From: CALOCN01 sp942491735
Lineage (GTDB): Bacteria > Eisenbacteria > RBG-16-71-46 > JABDJR01
Reading direction: 5' to 3'
NCBI GenBank assembly: GCA_942491735.1
Contig: CALOCN010000001.1
Span: forward strand, 1,054,001 to 1,118,000
DNA: 64,000 nucleotides
Position numbers and translations under genes: made by a program
Part shown: piece after piece, positions 15,697 to 24,700 of the stretch
Numbering within the stretch: the stretch's first letter is position 1
Layout of the letters: the number at the start of each line of letters is the position of its first letter
The notes under the pieces: model-generated
What the model saw: the letters and a program-made list of their open reading frames with translations, nothing else
What the model was told of the DNA's origin: nothing
Databases searched by the model: none

Positions 15697-17739
15697 CTAC
15701 GGGATCAACACGAGCCGCTGGACCGATTGGAACCCTCCCGCGCGAAGCCGGTACAGGTAGACCCCCGCCGGTGCCTTGCGTCCCAGATCATCCACGCCGT
15801 TCCACCGCGCGGTATGCGAGCCCGCGCCCAGATTCGTGCGAACCAGTTCCCGCACCCGCCGCCCGGCCAGGTCGAACACCTCCAGGGTCGCCGGACCGCT
15901 CTCGGCCAGGGTGAACCCGATCGTCGTGCTGGAACGGAACGGGTTGGGTACCGCGGAGTGCAGGGTCACCGCGGGGGTGATTTCCGGGTCGGGCGCGGCG
16001 AGGGGAGTGGCCTGGTACCCGAAGTCCTGGTCGGTCAGGCTGCCCGAGCAATCGGCGGCCAGTTTCGCCTCGTCCGGGGTGAGGATCCCATCCGGGTCGT
16101 AGGTCGGGGCGGCACCGCTGGGAACGGTGGTGTTGTCCACCCGCACCGTGTAGCGCCCGGCGGCCAGACCGGAGAAGGCGTAGGCGCCGCTTCCCGTGGT
16201 CGTTGCCGTGTCCAGGACGGCAAGCGATTCATCCAGGAGTTCCACCGTGACTCCCGGGAGTCCCGGCTCCCCGCTGCGGGTCTGGTCGCCGTTCTGATCG
16301 TCCCAGACTACGCCGGCCACCGTGCCGTCCCTGCGCGTGAACTCCCAGCGATCGGTGCGGAAGGTGATGCTTGCCCCGCTGTTGCTGATGAGGGTCGCCA
16401 CCACGTTGATCAGCTCCCCGTTGCCCCCGTTGGAAACGGCGAACGGATCCAGGATGTCGTTGCCACCCCAGAGGTACGAGTCGTCGTTCACGAAGTCGGC
16501 CAGGGGAATGGTGATCTTCTGCCAGCCTCCGCCGGCGACCAGGTCACCTCCCGTGGCCTTGACGGTGAGCGTCGTCTCGAACTCGTCGTCCGCGCTCGGG
16601 GAGATGTTCCCGTCCCCGTTGTCGTCCTCCTGGAGCTGGATGATCAGGTTGTAGTCCTGCCCCGCATCCGGCTCGACCCACAGGCTGAAGTGGGTCATGC
16701 CGGTGAGGTCGTGGTGATTCTCCCGGCCAAAGCCGCCGAAGTAGCCGGGGCTGCCCCCGGCTCCCCAACCCACGTCGATGGAGCCGGCGCAACCCTCTCC
16801 CGGGGCCGAGGTGGTGGTGTTCTGGCCGATTCCGCCGCCGCCGATCCCGTTGAAGGAGAACCAGCCGTCCCCGTTGGGATTCCCGTTGTCCCCACCCGCG
16901 AAGATGATCGAACACCCCTCGAACTCCGGTCGTTGGTAGACGCGAACGTAGTCCACCACCAGTTCCTGCGGGAACACCGTGGTCCCGTCGGGAGGCCCGG
17001 GCAGGTTGCCGCCCACCGCCATGTTGAGCAGGATGTGCATGTCATGGTTGAACGGCGCGGGGTACTCGCCGCCGGTGGAATACCAGGTCTGCTGGCACGC
17101 GTAGAGTTCACCATCCACGAACCAGCGAAGTTCGTTGGGGGACCACTCGAGGGCGAAGGTGTGGAAGGCATCGTTGAAGGTGCCGCTGGGGAGAACGTAG
17201 TCGTTCCCCGAGTAGACGTTCCCGGGAAACGCGTCGCCGTAGTGGATGGTCCCGAACACCTCGTCCGGGTTCTGCCCCACGTACTCCATGATGTCGATCT
17301 CGCCGCCCGCCGCCCAGCCCCCGTAGTTGTTGTCGGTGAAGAGAAGCCAGAAGGCGGGCCAGATTCCCTGGCCGATCGGCAGCTTGGCCCGCATCTCGAA
17401 TCGGCCGTAGGTGAAGCTCATCGTGTTGCGGGTGACGAGCCGGGCCGACGTGTAGTTCCTCCCGCCAATCGACTCCTGCTTGGCGGTGATGGTGAGGTGT
17501 CCACCGGCCACCGTGGCGTTCTGGCTGCGGTAGTACTGCAGTTCGTTGTTTCCCCAGCCGCACAGGCTCGGACACCCGGTTCCGAGGTCGAACCCCCATT
17601 TGGTGCCGTCGACGGAGCTTCCATTGAACTCGTCCGACCAGACCAACTCGTAGTCCTGGGAGAGGGCCAAGGCGGGGCATAGGCCCATAAGCCCGGCGCA
17701 AGCCAGGACGACGATCGCAGCGCGGTGACATGCACCCAT
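15697..17739 (-). CDS. Secreted GH16 endo-beta-glucanase with CBM-like, SdrD-B-like and FlgD-like domains
   Basis: This is a 680-residue exported glycoside hydrolase. The ATG follows AGGAG and opens a signal peptide ending ALALSQ. The GH16 catalytic domain (about 30-275) carries the catalytic motif GEIDIMEYVG, with Glu147 as nucleophile, Asp149 and Glu152 as acid/base. The usual FEMRAKLPIGQGIWPAFWLL precedes it, so it probably cuts beta-1,3 or mixed-linkage glucans (laminarin-type). A jelly-roll region with DLTGMTHFSLWVEPD (about 275-490) may bind glycan. An SdrD-B-like repeat follows (VAGVVWDDQNGDQTRSG), then a FlgD-like tail with AVPNPFRSS and GRKAPAGVYLYRLRAGG. A palindrome at 17818 lies in its promoter region. 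TRAP transporter genes lie upstream on the same strand. Confidence 0.93.
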   Translation of the reverse strand: MGACHRAAIVVLACAGLMGLCPALALSQDYELVWSDEFNGSSVDGTKWGFDLGTGCPSLCGWGNNELQYYRSQNATVAGGHLTITAKQESIGGRNYTSARLVTRNTMSFTYGRFEMRAKLPIGQGIWPAFWLLFTDNNYGGWAAGGEIDIMEYVGQNPDEVFGTIHYGDAFPGNVYSGNDYVLPSGTFNDAFHTFALEWSPNELRWFVDGELYACQQTWYSTGGEYPAPFNHDMHILLNMAVGGNLPGPPDGTTVFPQELVVDYVRVYQRPEFEGCSIIFAGGDNGNPNGDGWFSFNGIGGGGIGQNTTTSAPGEGCAGSIDVGWGAGGSPGYFGGFGRENHHDLTGMTHFSLWVEPDAGQDYNLIIQLQEDDNGDGNISPSADDEFETTLTVKATGGDLVAGGGWQKITIPLADFVNDDSYLWGGNDILDPFAVSNGGNGELINVVATLISNSGASITFRTDRWEFTRRDGTVAGVVWDDQNGDQTRSGEPGLPGVTVELLDESLAVLDTATTTGSGAYAFSGLAAGRYTVRVDNTTVPSGAAPTYDPDGILTPDEAKLAADCSGSLTDQDFGYQATPLAAPDPEITPAVTLHSAVPNPFRSSTTIGFTLAESGPATLEVFDLAGRRVRELVRTNLGAGSHTARWNGVDDLGRKAPAGVYLYRLRAGGFQSVQRLVLIP

Positions 17740-17817
17740 GAATGGGACTCCTGAGGTTGCGGTGGGCCTACGAGCATACCACTTTGATCTCTTATCGAAC
17801 AAAGTCTTTAGTCAACT

Positions 17818-17829
17818 GCAACCGGTTGC
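17818..17829. promoter_or_regulatory. Palindrome GCAACCGGTTGC, LacI-type operator candidate
   Basis: This perfect 12-bp palindrome has the central CG and the flanking shape of LacI/GalR-family operators. It lies about 80 bases upstream of the GH16 start and just past the TRAP permease stop, in a relatively AT-rich stretch. It may mediate carbohydrate control of the glucanase. No LacI-family gene lies in the window. Confidence 0.5.
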
Positions 17830-17847
17830 TGGATATGCGTTTGTGGC

Positions 17848-19617
17848 CTATTGTCGCCCGAACAGGTTCAGCAACCCCAGGGTAAGCCATGGCACGTAGG
17901 TGATGAGCAGGACCCCCAGACCCAGGATGGCCAACATCGGCAGTGCCGCCCGGTAGATGCTCAACAACGGCTTCTCGAACCGGTAGGACGCGAAGAACAG
18001 GTTGAGACCGACCGGTGGGGTGAGGTATCCGAGCTCCAGGTTGGCGATGAAGATGATGCCGAGATGGATCGGGTGGATATCGAAGGCCGCGCCGAGATCC
18101 TTGATCAGCGGCACCACCACCACCGTAGCCGAGAAGATGTCCATCATGCAGCCCACCAGGAGCAGGAAGACGTTCATGGTGAGCAGGAAGAGCCACTTGG
18201 ACTCGATGTTGTTCTCCACCCAGTCCAGCAGGTGGGCCGGAACCTCGGCGTCCACCATGAAGCTCGAGAATCCCATGGCCACGCCCAGGATCAGGATGAC
18301 GCCGCCGATCAGGGCGATGCACTTGGTAAACACCCGGGGAAGGTCGCCGCGAAGCGAGAGATCCCGGTGGATGAAGGTCTGGGTCACGAACGTATAGATC
18401 ACCGTCACCGCGGAGGCCTCCACGATGGTGGCCATCCCGGTGTACAGGGCGATGAGCGGCACGAGAGGGACTCCCAGTTCCCACTTCGCCTCCCACAGCG
18501 CGCTCATGGCCTCGCGGAAGTGGAACGCACTGCGGGTTACCCCCGAAGTGATCCCGGCCCGCATGCCCCAGGCCGCGACCATGGCGACGAGGACCACACC
18601 CGGAACGATGCCGCCGAGGAACAGATCCTCGATGGAGATGCCGGCGACGATGGCGTAGAGAATGAGCGGAAGCGCCGGGGGAAAGAGCAGTCCCAGCGAG
18701 CCCGATCCGGTGAGCAGCCCCAGGGAAAACCGGTCCGCATAGCCGTCCTGTCGCAGCGCCTGGTAGAGCAGCCCGCCCACCGCGAGAATCGTCACCCCGG
18801 AGCCGCCGGTGGGGATGGTGAAGAAGACGCAGATCAGAACGCAGACCAGTGCGGTTCCGCCCGGAATGAAACCGAAGAAGGCCCTGAAGAATCGCAACAG
18901 TCGGTGCGACGAGTTCCCTTCGGCCAGAAGGAAACCCACCAGGGTGAACATGGGAAGGGCGGCCAGGGTCGGGTTGACCGCCAGCCGGTAGGTCTCCACC
19001 AGAACCGCGGCCGGTGTGGTCCCGTCCAGCATGAAGAGCAGGGCGGCGATGCCGCCGAGAGCCGCAAAGATGGGGCCGCCGGCAAAGGTGGCGGCGAGGA
19101 TGAGGATCAAGCCCGGAAGGAGTGCACTCCCTTCGATCAGCTCGTAGTTTCCACCCAGGAAGATCCCGCCGGCGAAGGCGGCGACGGCAAGGCCCTTCCC
19201 GATCCACCCCCCCTCGTTCTTCAGGGCAAGCCGAAGACCGATCAGGGCAAACGCCGCGGGAAGCACCACCTGGGTCGCCCACACCGGGATGTTGGCGGTG
19301 ACAAAGGTGGGGAACTCCCGCTCGATCTGGACCAGTTCGAGACCGCCCCGTAGCAGCACCCCGGAGATGAGGGCGGCGACCAGGTTGGCAAAGCCCAGGA
19401 GAAGGGTCTTGGAACGACCCTCCCGGAGGATCTCCTTGGAGGCGAAGGAGAGCAGATTCCCTTCACGGGCAGCGAGGGCCGAGCCCAGGAACCCCACCCA
19501 CAGGGTGAGGTGCTGGGTAATGGGCCCGGATCCACGCACCCCCCCCTCAAAGAAATTACGGGCAATGATGTTGGCGATGGGCAGGATGACCATGGCGGCG
19601 AGACAAAGGCTCACCAC
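17848..19617 (-). CDS. TRAP transporter fused small and large permease (DctQ-DctM)
   Basis: This is a multi-spanning inner-membrane protein of at least 589 residues. The first 170 residues look like the four-helix DctQ small permease (IANIIARNFFEGGVRG, HLTLWVGFLGSALAAREGN). The rest is DctM, with LILILAATFAGGPIFAALGGIAALL, PMFTLVGFLLAEG, PTGGSGVTILAVGG and LTPPVGLNLFFASYRF. The GTG at 19617 is the first standard start. The frame continues upstream to the dctP stop with LRRTEDLVVS, which is typical DctQ N-terminal sequence, so translation probably begins earlier, perhaps at a CTG around 19680 overlapping the dctP stop. It uses a cation gradient to import the solute bound by the adjacent DctP protein. 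Confidence 0.93.
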   Translation of the reverse strand: MVSLCLAAMVILPIANIIARNFFEGGVRGSGPITQHLTLWVGFLGSALAAREGNLLSFASKEILREGRSKTLLLGFANLVAALISGVLLRGGLELVQIEREFPTFVTANIPVWATQVVLPAAFALIGLRLALKNEGGWIGKGLAVAAFAGGIFLGGNYELIEGSALLPGLILILAATFAGGPIFAALGGIAALLFMLDGTTPAAVLVETYRLAVNPTLAALPMFTLVGFLLAEGNSSHRLLRFFRAFFGFIPGGTALVCVLICVFFTIPTGGSGVTILAVGGLLYQALRQDGYADRFSLGLLTGSGSLGLLFPPALPLILYAIVAGISIEDLFLGGIVPGVVLVAMVAAWGMRAGITSGVTRSAFHFREAMSALWEAKWELGVPLVPLIALYTGMATIVEASAVTVIYTFVTQTFIHRDLSLRGDLPRVFTKCIALIGGVILILGVAMGFSSFMVDAEVPAHLLDWVENNIESKWLFLLTMNVFLLLVGCMMDIFSATVVVVPLIKDLGAAFDIHPIHLGIIFIANLELGYLTPPVGLNLFFASYRFEKPLLSIYRAALPMLAILGLGVLLITYVPWLTLGLLNLFGRQ

Positions 19618-19676
19618 CAGGTCCTCGGTTCGGCGGAGTCCCGTCCGCAGGGCCCCCCCCTTGGACTCCGTTGGCG

Positions 19677-20702
19677 TCAGCGGGAACCTCCCCCGGACGC
19701 ATTGCCGGCCCGGAACTCGGCGCGGTACTTGACGGCCAGATCGAACACATCGGCCGGGACCAGTTCCTTCTGCATTTCGGTGGCAAACCTGGCCGCGGTG
19801 TTGGTCCAGCCCGGATCATTCCGGTCCACTTCCAGGACGGTCAGGCCCTTCTCCTTCATCGCCTCGATGGCCTCGACGTCCCCCACCTGGATGTCGTGGG
19901 TGAGGGCATCCTCGGACGCCTGGCTCGAGGTGAGAATGACCTGCTGGTCCTGGGGGGAGAGTTTTTCCCAGGCCTTGAGACTGACCACGTTGCCCCCGAC
20001 CAGCGGCGCCAGACCAAGCCCCACCATGTAGGGAACCTGTCGGTACCACTGCAGCGCCAACGCGGCGAACGGCGTGGTCGGCATGGCCTCGATGAGCCCC
20101 GTCTCGAGGCCGGTCATGATATCGGTGACCGCGAGCGGAACCGGGCTGAACCCGACCGAGGAGTAGACCTGTGCCATCCGGTCGTCACCGGCCCAGGTGA
20201 AGAACTTGATGTTGTTCATGTCGTTGACGCTGGTGATGGGCCGGGTCGAGAAGACATGGATCCACCCGCCGTGTCCCCAGTTGACGAACTTGAACCCCTT
20301 GGCCTCCACCCGTTCCCGGATCAGTGGGGTGAGCTTTCCGCGCACGTAGAGGAACTCGTCGATGGAATCGAAGAAGAGGGGGATCGAGAAGACGTTGAAC
20401 ACCTCGTCGATGGAAGTGAGCCCGGCCACGGTGAGCGCCGCGCCCTGGAGCTGTCCGATGCGCATCTTGCGCACCACGTCCGGATCGTCCCCGGCCACGC
20501 CGCCGGGATAGATGCGGACCTTGACCCGGCCGTCGGTCTCGGTCTGCCACTCGCTGCCCATCTGCTTGAGCAGCTTGTCCCAGGCGGATCCGTCCGGGGC
20601 GAGGGTGGCGAACTTGAGGGTGGTCTTCTTCGCCGCGGTCGCGGGAGAGATGACGCCCAGGGTGAGGATCGCGGCCAGCGCCGCGGTAGCAAGATGTCGC
20701 AT
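19677..20702 (-). CDS. dctP: TRAP transporter periplasmic solute-binding protein (DctP family)
   Basis: This is a 341-residue periplasmic protein with a signal peptide (MRHLATAALAAILTLGVISPATA). It begins KKTTLKFATLAPDGSAWDK, the first strand of the DctP fold, and has the family patterns VRIYPGGVAGDDPDVVRKMRIGQLQGAALT and a hinge with GFSPVPLAVTDIMTGLETG. It lacks the arginine-flanked sialic-acid signature that I would recognise. The ligand is unknown and could be an organic acid or a ligand handed over by TatT. Its start overlaps the tatT stop by one base (ATGA), and the fused permease follows. Confidence 0.93.
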   Translation of the reverse strand: MRHLATAALAAILTLGVISPATAAKKTTLKFATLAPDGSAWDKLLKQMGSEWQTETDGRVKVRIYPGGVAGDDPDVVRKMRIGQLQGAALTVAGLTSIDEVFNVFSIPLFFDSIDEFLYVRGKLTPLIRERVEAKGFKFVNWGHGGWIHVFSTRPITSVNDMNNIKFFTWAGDDRMAQVYSSVGFSPVPLAVTDIMTGLETGLIEAMPTTPFAALALQWYRQVPYMVGLGLAPLVGGNVVSLKAWEKLSPQDQQVILTSSQASEDALTHDIQVGDVEAIEAMKEKGLTVLEVDRNDPGWTNTAARFATEMQKELVPADVFDLAVKYRAEFRAGNASGGGSR

Positions 20703-21670
20703 CAGTCTGATTCCCCTTCCTCGAAGTCGTCGCTGAGGATGTAATCGTCAGCGTGCTCCAGCAGGTAGGTAGCCTTGCGTTGGGCCAGGATGTTGACGAG
20801 GCGGTATTGCGGCGCCTCGTCCACGTCCACCTTGAGCGCCCGCTCAAGGAGCCCGACGAATTCCGGTTTGTTCTGGGTCTGGATGGACACGCTCTGTGCC
20901 ATGGTGACAAAGGTGCCGGCCTTCTCTCCCTTGGAGAGCTCGACCGCCCGGGCAAAGTGTCTGCGGGCGGCTTCGAGATCACCGCCCATCTCCTCGGGGA
21001 GCGCCTTGAGGATGATCATCACCTCGTGCAGCGCCCCCGCATCATAGGTTTCGTCCAGGACCAGGCAGTGGGTCAGCATGGCGGTGGGAATGGGTGCATC
21101 GGCGAGCAAATCCGCCCGATCCATCCCCAAACCGATCGCCGATCCCCAGGCGGCGGCAGTCCAGTAGAGAAAGTCGATGTGCTCGACCTTGACCCGGGTT
21201 ACTGCCCCCTCCGGGTTGACCGCCAGGGAGTCCGAGAAGTGCTTGTAGTCGAGATCCAACGCCCGCATCCCGTAGTCGCGGCCCCGGAGATAGAGCTTCA
21301 GTGCCCGGGCCCGGAGCTCCTCGGCCCGTACCCAGTCCTCGTCCTCGATGAGGTCGGCCTCGGACTGGACAAAGGCGTTGGCGTAGGAAGTGAATCCGGA
21401 ACAGGCTGCCAGCAGGAGGGTCCGGTTCTCCGGAACATCGACCAGCAGCGTTTCCATCGTCTTGAGGGCAAATGGAAGGGCGTCACGCACGAGCTCGGGG
21501 TCGTCGTCGGTCGCGAAGACCTCGGCCGAGCCGGCGAACGTACCCGCCATGCTGTTGACCGCCATCTTCTTGATCGAACAACCATTGGCCACCAGGGCCA
21601 AGCCCACGAGCGCAAGCGCTGCAAAACCCCGCCATGCCCCCGGCTCGGGCCTGTGAAGCATCGGTTTCAT
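20702..21670 (-). CDS. TRAP-associated TatT lipoprotein (TPR-like)
   Basis: This 322-residue lipoprotein opens the TRAP operon. The lipobox is ALVANGCSIKK, and the body is all-helical TPR-like sequence, including MAGTFAGSAEVFATDDDPELVRDALPFALKTMETLL and a late block LEAARRHFARAVELSKGEKAGTFVTMAQ. This order (TatT, DctP, permease) is that of TPATs, in which TatT oligomers bind the DctP protein and may store or pass hydrophobic ligands in the periplasm, as in Treponema Tp0956. A ribosome site AGAGG lies about nine bases before ATG. It diverges from the oxidoreductase gene at 21849. Confidence 0.9.
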   Translation of the reverse strand: MKPMLHRPEPGAWRGFAALALVGLALVANGCSIKKMAVNSMAGTFAGSAEVFATDDDPELVRDALPFALKTMETLLVDVPENRTLLLAACSGFTSYANAFVQSEADLIEDEDWVRAEELRARALKLYLRGRDYGMRALDLDYKHFSDSLAVNPEGAVTRVKVEHIDFLYWTAAAWGSAIGLGMDRADLLADAPIPTAMLTHCLVLDETYDAGALHEVMIILKALPEEMGGDLEAARRHFARAVELSKGEKAGTFVTMAQSVSIQTQNKPEFVGLLERALKVDVDEAPQYRLVNILAQRKATYLLEHADDYILSDDFEEGESD

Positions 21671-21848
21671 CTTCTACTACCTCTCGGGAGGTGGATTCCC
21701 TCCAAACAACGACCCCTGATAAATGCGCGAAAACCATACCTTATTGGCACCCTTGAGGATAGGGGCCATGTTGGATCGTTCAAGGGGCGGAAACCGATGC
21801 TACGATGAGGCTCCCCGGTGTCTCGACCACTCGAAGAGGATCCTTGTC

Positions 21849-23891
21849 ATGAGTGTGCATCCCAGCGTGTGCCCCCTGGATTGTCCCGACGCCTGCAGTC
21901 TCGAGGTGACGGTGGAGGGGGGCCAGGTCACCACCGTCGACGGCGGCCACGCCAATCCCCTCACCGAAGGCTACATCTGCGCCAAGGTGCGCCGTTTTCC
22001 GGAGGCCATGTACGGTCCGGAGCGGGTGATGCACCCGGCCATCCGCGTCGGGGAAAAGGGATCCGGGCGGTTCGAGGACGTCTCCTGGGATGTCGCCCTG
22101 GACCGGATTGCTGAGCGGTTCGCCGCCGATCGGGACCGGTTGGGGGGGGAGTCCATCCTGCCCCTTTCCTACGGGGGGTCCAACGGGCTGCTCTCCCAGG
22201 ACACCACCGATGCCCGGCTTTTCCGCCGCCTGGGGGCGTCCCGGCTGGCCCGCACGGTGTGCGCGATTCCCACCGGATTGGCCGCGAAGGGGCTCTACGG
22301 GAAGATGGCGGGGGTGGCCTACCAGGACTATCGCGAAGCGGAGCTGGTGGTGGTGTGGGGAATGAACCCCCATGCCAGCGGCATTCATCTGGTGCCGCAC
22401 CTGCAGGCGGCCCAGGACCGGGGAGCGAAGCTGGTCGTGGTGGATCCGCGTCGGATCAAGCTGGCCGATCGGGCCGATCTCCACCTCGCGCCCTATCCCG
22501 GCACCGACGTGGCTCTGGCCATGGCGGTGATCCATTGGCTGTTCGAGAACGGACACGCGGATACGGAGTTCCTCGCCGCCCACGCCGTCGGCACGGAGGC
22601 GCTGCGTGAGCGGGCGGCCGGGTGGACCCTGGAGAAGGCGGCCGGAGTGTGTCGCATGACACCGCAGGAAATCGAGACCTTTGCCGGGTGGTTCGCGGAG
22701 GCCAACCCTGCGGTGATTCGCTGTGGATGGGGACTGGAACGGAATCGCAACGGAGGTTCCGCGGTGGCCTCGGTGCTTGCCTTGCCCGCGGTGGGAGGGA
22801 AGTTCGGGGTCCGTGGCGGGGGCTACACCATGAGCAACTCCGGCGTGTGGCCGCTCGAGTCGGATGCCGGCGCCGGGGTGAAGGAGACGAACACCCGCGT
22901 CGTCAACATGAACCGGATCGGTCGCGCCCTGACCGGGGACATGGATCCCCCGGTGACCAGTCTCTTTGTCTACAACTGCAACCCGGTGGCCACCCTTCCC
23001 AATCAGGATCTGGTGCGGCGGGGGATGCAGCGCGAAGACCTGTTCACGGTGGTGTTCGACTCGTTCTGGACGGACAGCGCGCGGTTGGCCGATGTGGTGT
23101 TGCCCGCGTCCACGTTCCTGGAGCGGCGCGATGTCCGCAAGACCTACGGTGCCTTCGCCCTGCAACAGGCGCATGCGGTGGTGCCGGGAGTGGGGGAGTC
23201 GCGGAGCAACCACGACGTGTTCCTGGATCTGTGCCGGCGTCTGGAGCTGGAAGAGTCCGGGGATGCCATCTCCGAGGACGCCATGCTGGACGCGATGCTG
23301 GTCGGCAACCCGGACGGCGAGCGGATCGGGAGGGAGCTGCGGGAGAACGGGATCACCCTGCCTGCGTTCGGGGATCGGCCGGTGCAGTTCGTGGATGTGT
23401 TTCCCGGGACGCCGGACCGGAAGGTCCACCTGATCCCTGATGACCTGGATCGGGAAGCGCCCGAGGGTCTCTACGCATTCCGCAACGAGGCGCGACAGAA
23501 GACGTATCCGCTGGCGCTGATCTCCCCGTCCTCGAAGAAGATGATCAGCTCCACCCTGGGTCAGTTGGTGGAGGGGCAGGTTCCTTTGGATATCAACCTG
23601 GCCGACGCCAAGCCGCGGGGGATCTCGTCGGGGGACGAGGTGCGGGTATGGAACGATTACGGCGAGGTGCGTTGCCAGGCGCGGGTTTCCGGGAAGGTGC
23701 GGTTGGGGGTGGTGCAATTGCCCAAGGGGCTATGGGCCCGTCACACCACGAACGGGAACACCTCGAACGCGCTCGCCCCGGACACCCTGACCGACGTGGG
23801 GGGCGGTGCCTGCTTCAACGACGCCAGGGTCCAGGTGGAGAAGGCCGGGGGTGACGAGGCGGGGGCCGGATTCCTCAGGCCAGTAAATTAA
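21849..23891 (+). CDS. Molybdopterin-dependent oxidoreductase (DMSO reductase/BisC family)
   Basis: This 680-residue enzyme binds bis-MGD molybdenum and one [4Fe-4S] cluster. The cluster ligands are Cys8, 12, 16 and 44 (VCPLDCPDACS and GYICAKVRRF). Later blocks fit the family: PLSYGGSNGLLSQDTTDARLF, VWGMNPHASGIH, VVVDPRRIKLADRADLHLAPYPGTDVALAMA, VYNCNPVATLPNQ, VLPASTFLERRDVRKTYG, and a C-terminal MGD-binding barrel ending WARHTTNGNTSNAL. There is no Tat signal, so it is probably cytoplasmic. No partner electron-transfer subunit or cofactor gene is adjacent, so the substrate stays open. The ATG is the one just before the cluster motif, with AGAGGA upstream. Confidence 0.92.
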   Translation: MSVHPSVCPLDCPDACSLEVTVEGGQVTTVDGGHANPLTEGYICAKVRRFPEAMYGPERVMHPAIRVGEKGSGRFEDVSWDVALDRIAERFAADRDRLGGESILPLSYGGSNGLLSQDTTDARLFRRLGASRLARTVCAIPTGLAAKGLYGKMAGVAYQDYREAELVVVWGMNPHASGIHLVPHLQAAQDRGAKLVVVDPRRIKLADRADLHLAPYPGTDVALAMAVIHWLFENGHADTEFLAAHAVGTEALRERAAGWTLEKAAGVCRMTPQEIETFAGWFAEANPAVIRCGWGLERNRNGGSAVASVLALPAVGGKFGVRGGGYTMSNSGVWPLESDAGAGVKETNTRVVNMNRIGRALTGDMDPPVTSLFVYNCNPVATLPNQDLVRRGMQREDLFTVVFDSFWTDSARLADVVLPASTFLERRDVRKTYGAFALQQAHAVVPGVGESRSNHDVFLDLCRRLELEESGDAISEDAMLDAMLVGNPDGERIGRELRENGITLPAFGDRPVQFVDVFPGTPDRKVHLIPDDLDREAPEGLYAFRNEARQKTYPLALISPSSKKMISSTLGQLVEGQVPLDINLADAKPRGISSGDEVRVWNDYGEVRCQARVSGKVRLGVVQLPKGLWARHTTNGNTSNALAPDTLTDVGGGACFNDARVQVEKAGGDEAGAGFLRPVN

Positions 23892-23914
23892 GTACTTTCT
23901 TGACAATAGTTTAT

Positions 23915-23934
23915 GACTTTCCCTGGGGAAAGTC
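23915..23934. repeat. 20-bp inverted repeat GACTTTCCC..GGGAAAGTC
   Basis: Nine perfectly complementary bases flank a two-base centre, 24 bases after the oxidoreductase stop. There is no T-run on either side, so it is not a standard terminator. A protein-binding site or a weak transcript end are both possible. Confidence 0.5.
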
Positions 23935-23966
23935 GCTCGGGTTTCGGCGGCGGTAGGTGCCTGTTT

Positions 23967-23982
23967 GTCCACCCGGGTGGAC
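23967..23982. repeat. 16-bp palindrome GTCCACCCGGGTGGAC, copy 2
   Basis: Identical to the copies at 609, 24438 and 24701. It is one of a cluster in the gene-poor stretch around the HNH remnant. Confidence 0.75.
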
Positions 23983-24209
23983 AGTGTTCGCCCTCTCTCC
24001 GACGCCTGGTAGAGTCACCGCATGCTCGACGACCGCCACGATCACCGGGTTCATTGTTGGCGACAACCCTGCCGAGTTGACCTTCGCCGTTGAGGTCGAC
24101 GACCATCGGACGTTGGATGCGACCTTGCCCGCGGTGCCGATCGTCGCCGACGCCGGAGCTACGGAGCGTCGGCGCTACGTCACTTTCGAGGCACGCCGGC
24201 GATACTCCC

Positions 24210-24416
24210 ACCCACGCGGCATTCGACCAGGACATCCTGGGCATCCACCCCGACTATCGGGTGGAGATTCGACTCGACATCCTGGAGGAGATTGACGGTC
24301 CCATGTTGCGGCACGGCCTTCAGGAGATGCACGGGGTTCAGCTTCAGGTGCCGGCCCGCAGGGAGCTCAGACCGGATCGCGATCGACTTGCGGTTCGGTA
24401 CGACCAGTTTCGCGCC
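24210..24416 (+). pseudogene. Remnant of an HNH endonuclease C-terminus
   Basis: About 69 codons read THAAFDQDILGIHPDYRVEI and continue through LEEIDGPMLRHGLQEMHG to DRDRLAVRYDQFRA. This is the usual ending of putative HNH restriction endonucleases, where a C..H.AAFD segment is followed by I.PDY..E.R.D.LEE.DGPMLRHGLQ..HG and a final ERFR. The upstream HNH residues are missing, and the similarity does not connect to a start. The frame also runs on past the normal end without a stop. I take it as a decayed fragment. Confidence 0.6.
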
Positions 24417-24437
24417 GGGGGATCCGGGTCGTCACCG

Positions 24438-24453
24438 GTCCACCCGGGTGGAC
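24438..24453. repeat. 16-bp palindrome GTCCACCCGGGTGGAC, copy 3
   Basis: Perfect copy, 22 bases after the HNH remnant. A half-copy GTCCACCCGGG without the right arm lies at 24642. Confidence 0.75.
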
Positions 24454-24700
24454 GCTCACCCGAACGTACCGGCGGTTGCTCGTGCTTCCCTAAACGTGTC
24501 AGCCACCGGGGTCATCTCCACGGAACAGGTGCTGGGCGTGTGGGGACTCCGACGCGCGTTGCTGCATCCCAGTTCAACAGCCCGTGGGGCTCCAGTGAGT
24601 TTGAGTGCGTCGCCGCCCTCGACTCAGCGCTCTTCACACCCGTCCACCCGGGGCGAATCCACGCTAAGTGCGCCTCCCAGTCCCCTTGAACCGGGCCATG

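Noticed and set aside
15727..17682. Open frame of 651 codons on the + strand
   Set aside because: It is antisense to the GH16 gene, whose catalytic motif is certain.
23888..24244. Leftward frame of 118 codons in the degenerate stretch
   Set aside because: It has no ribosome site or motif and opposes the HNH-like remnant.
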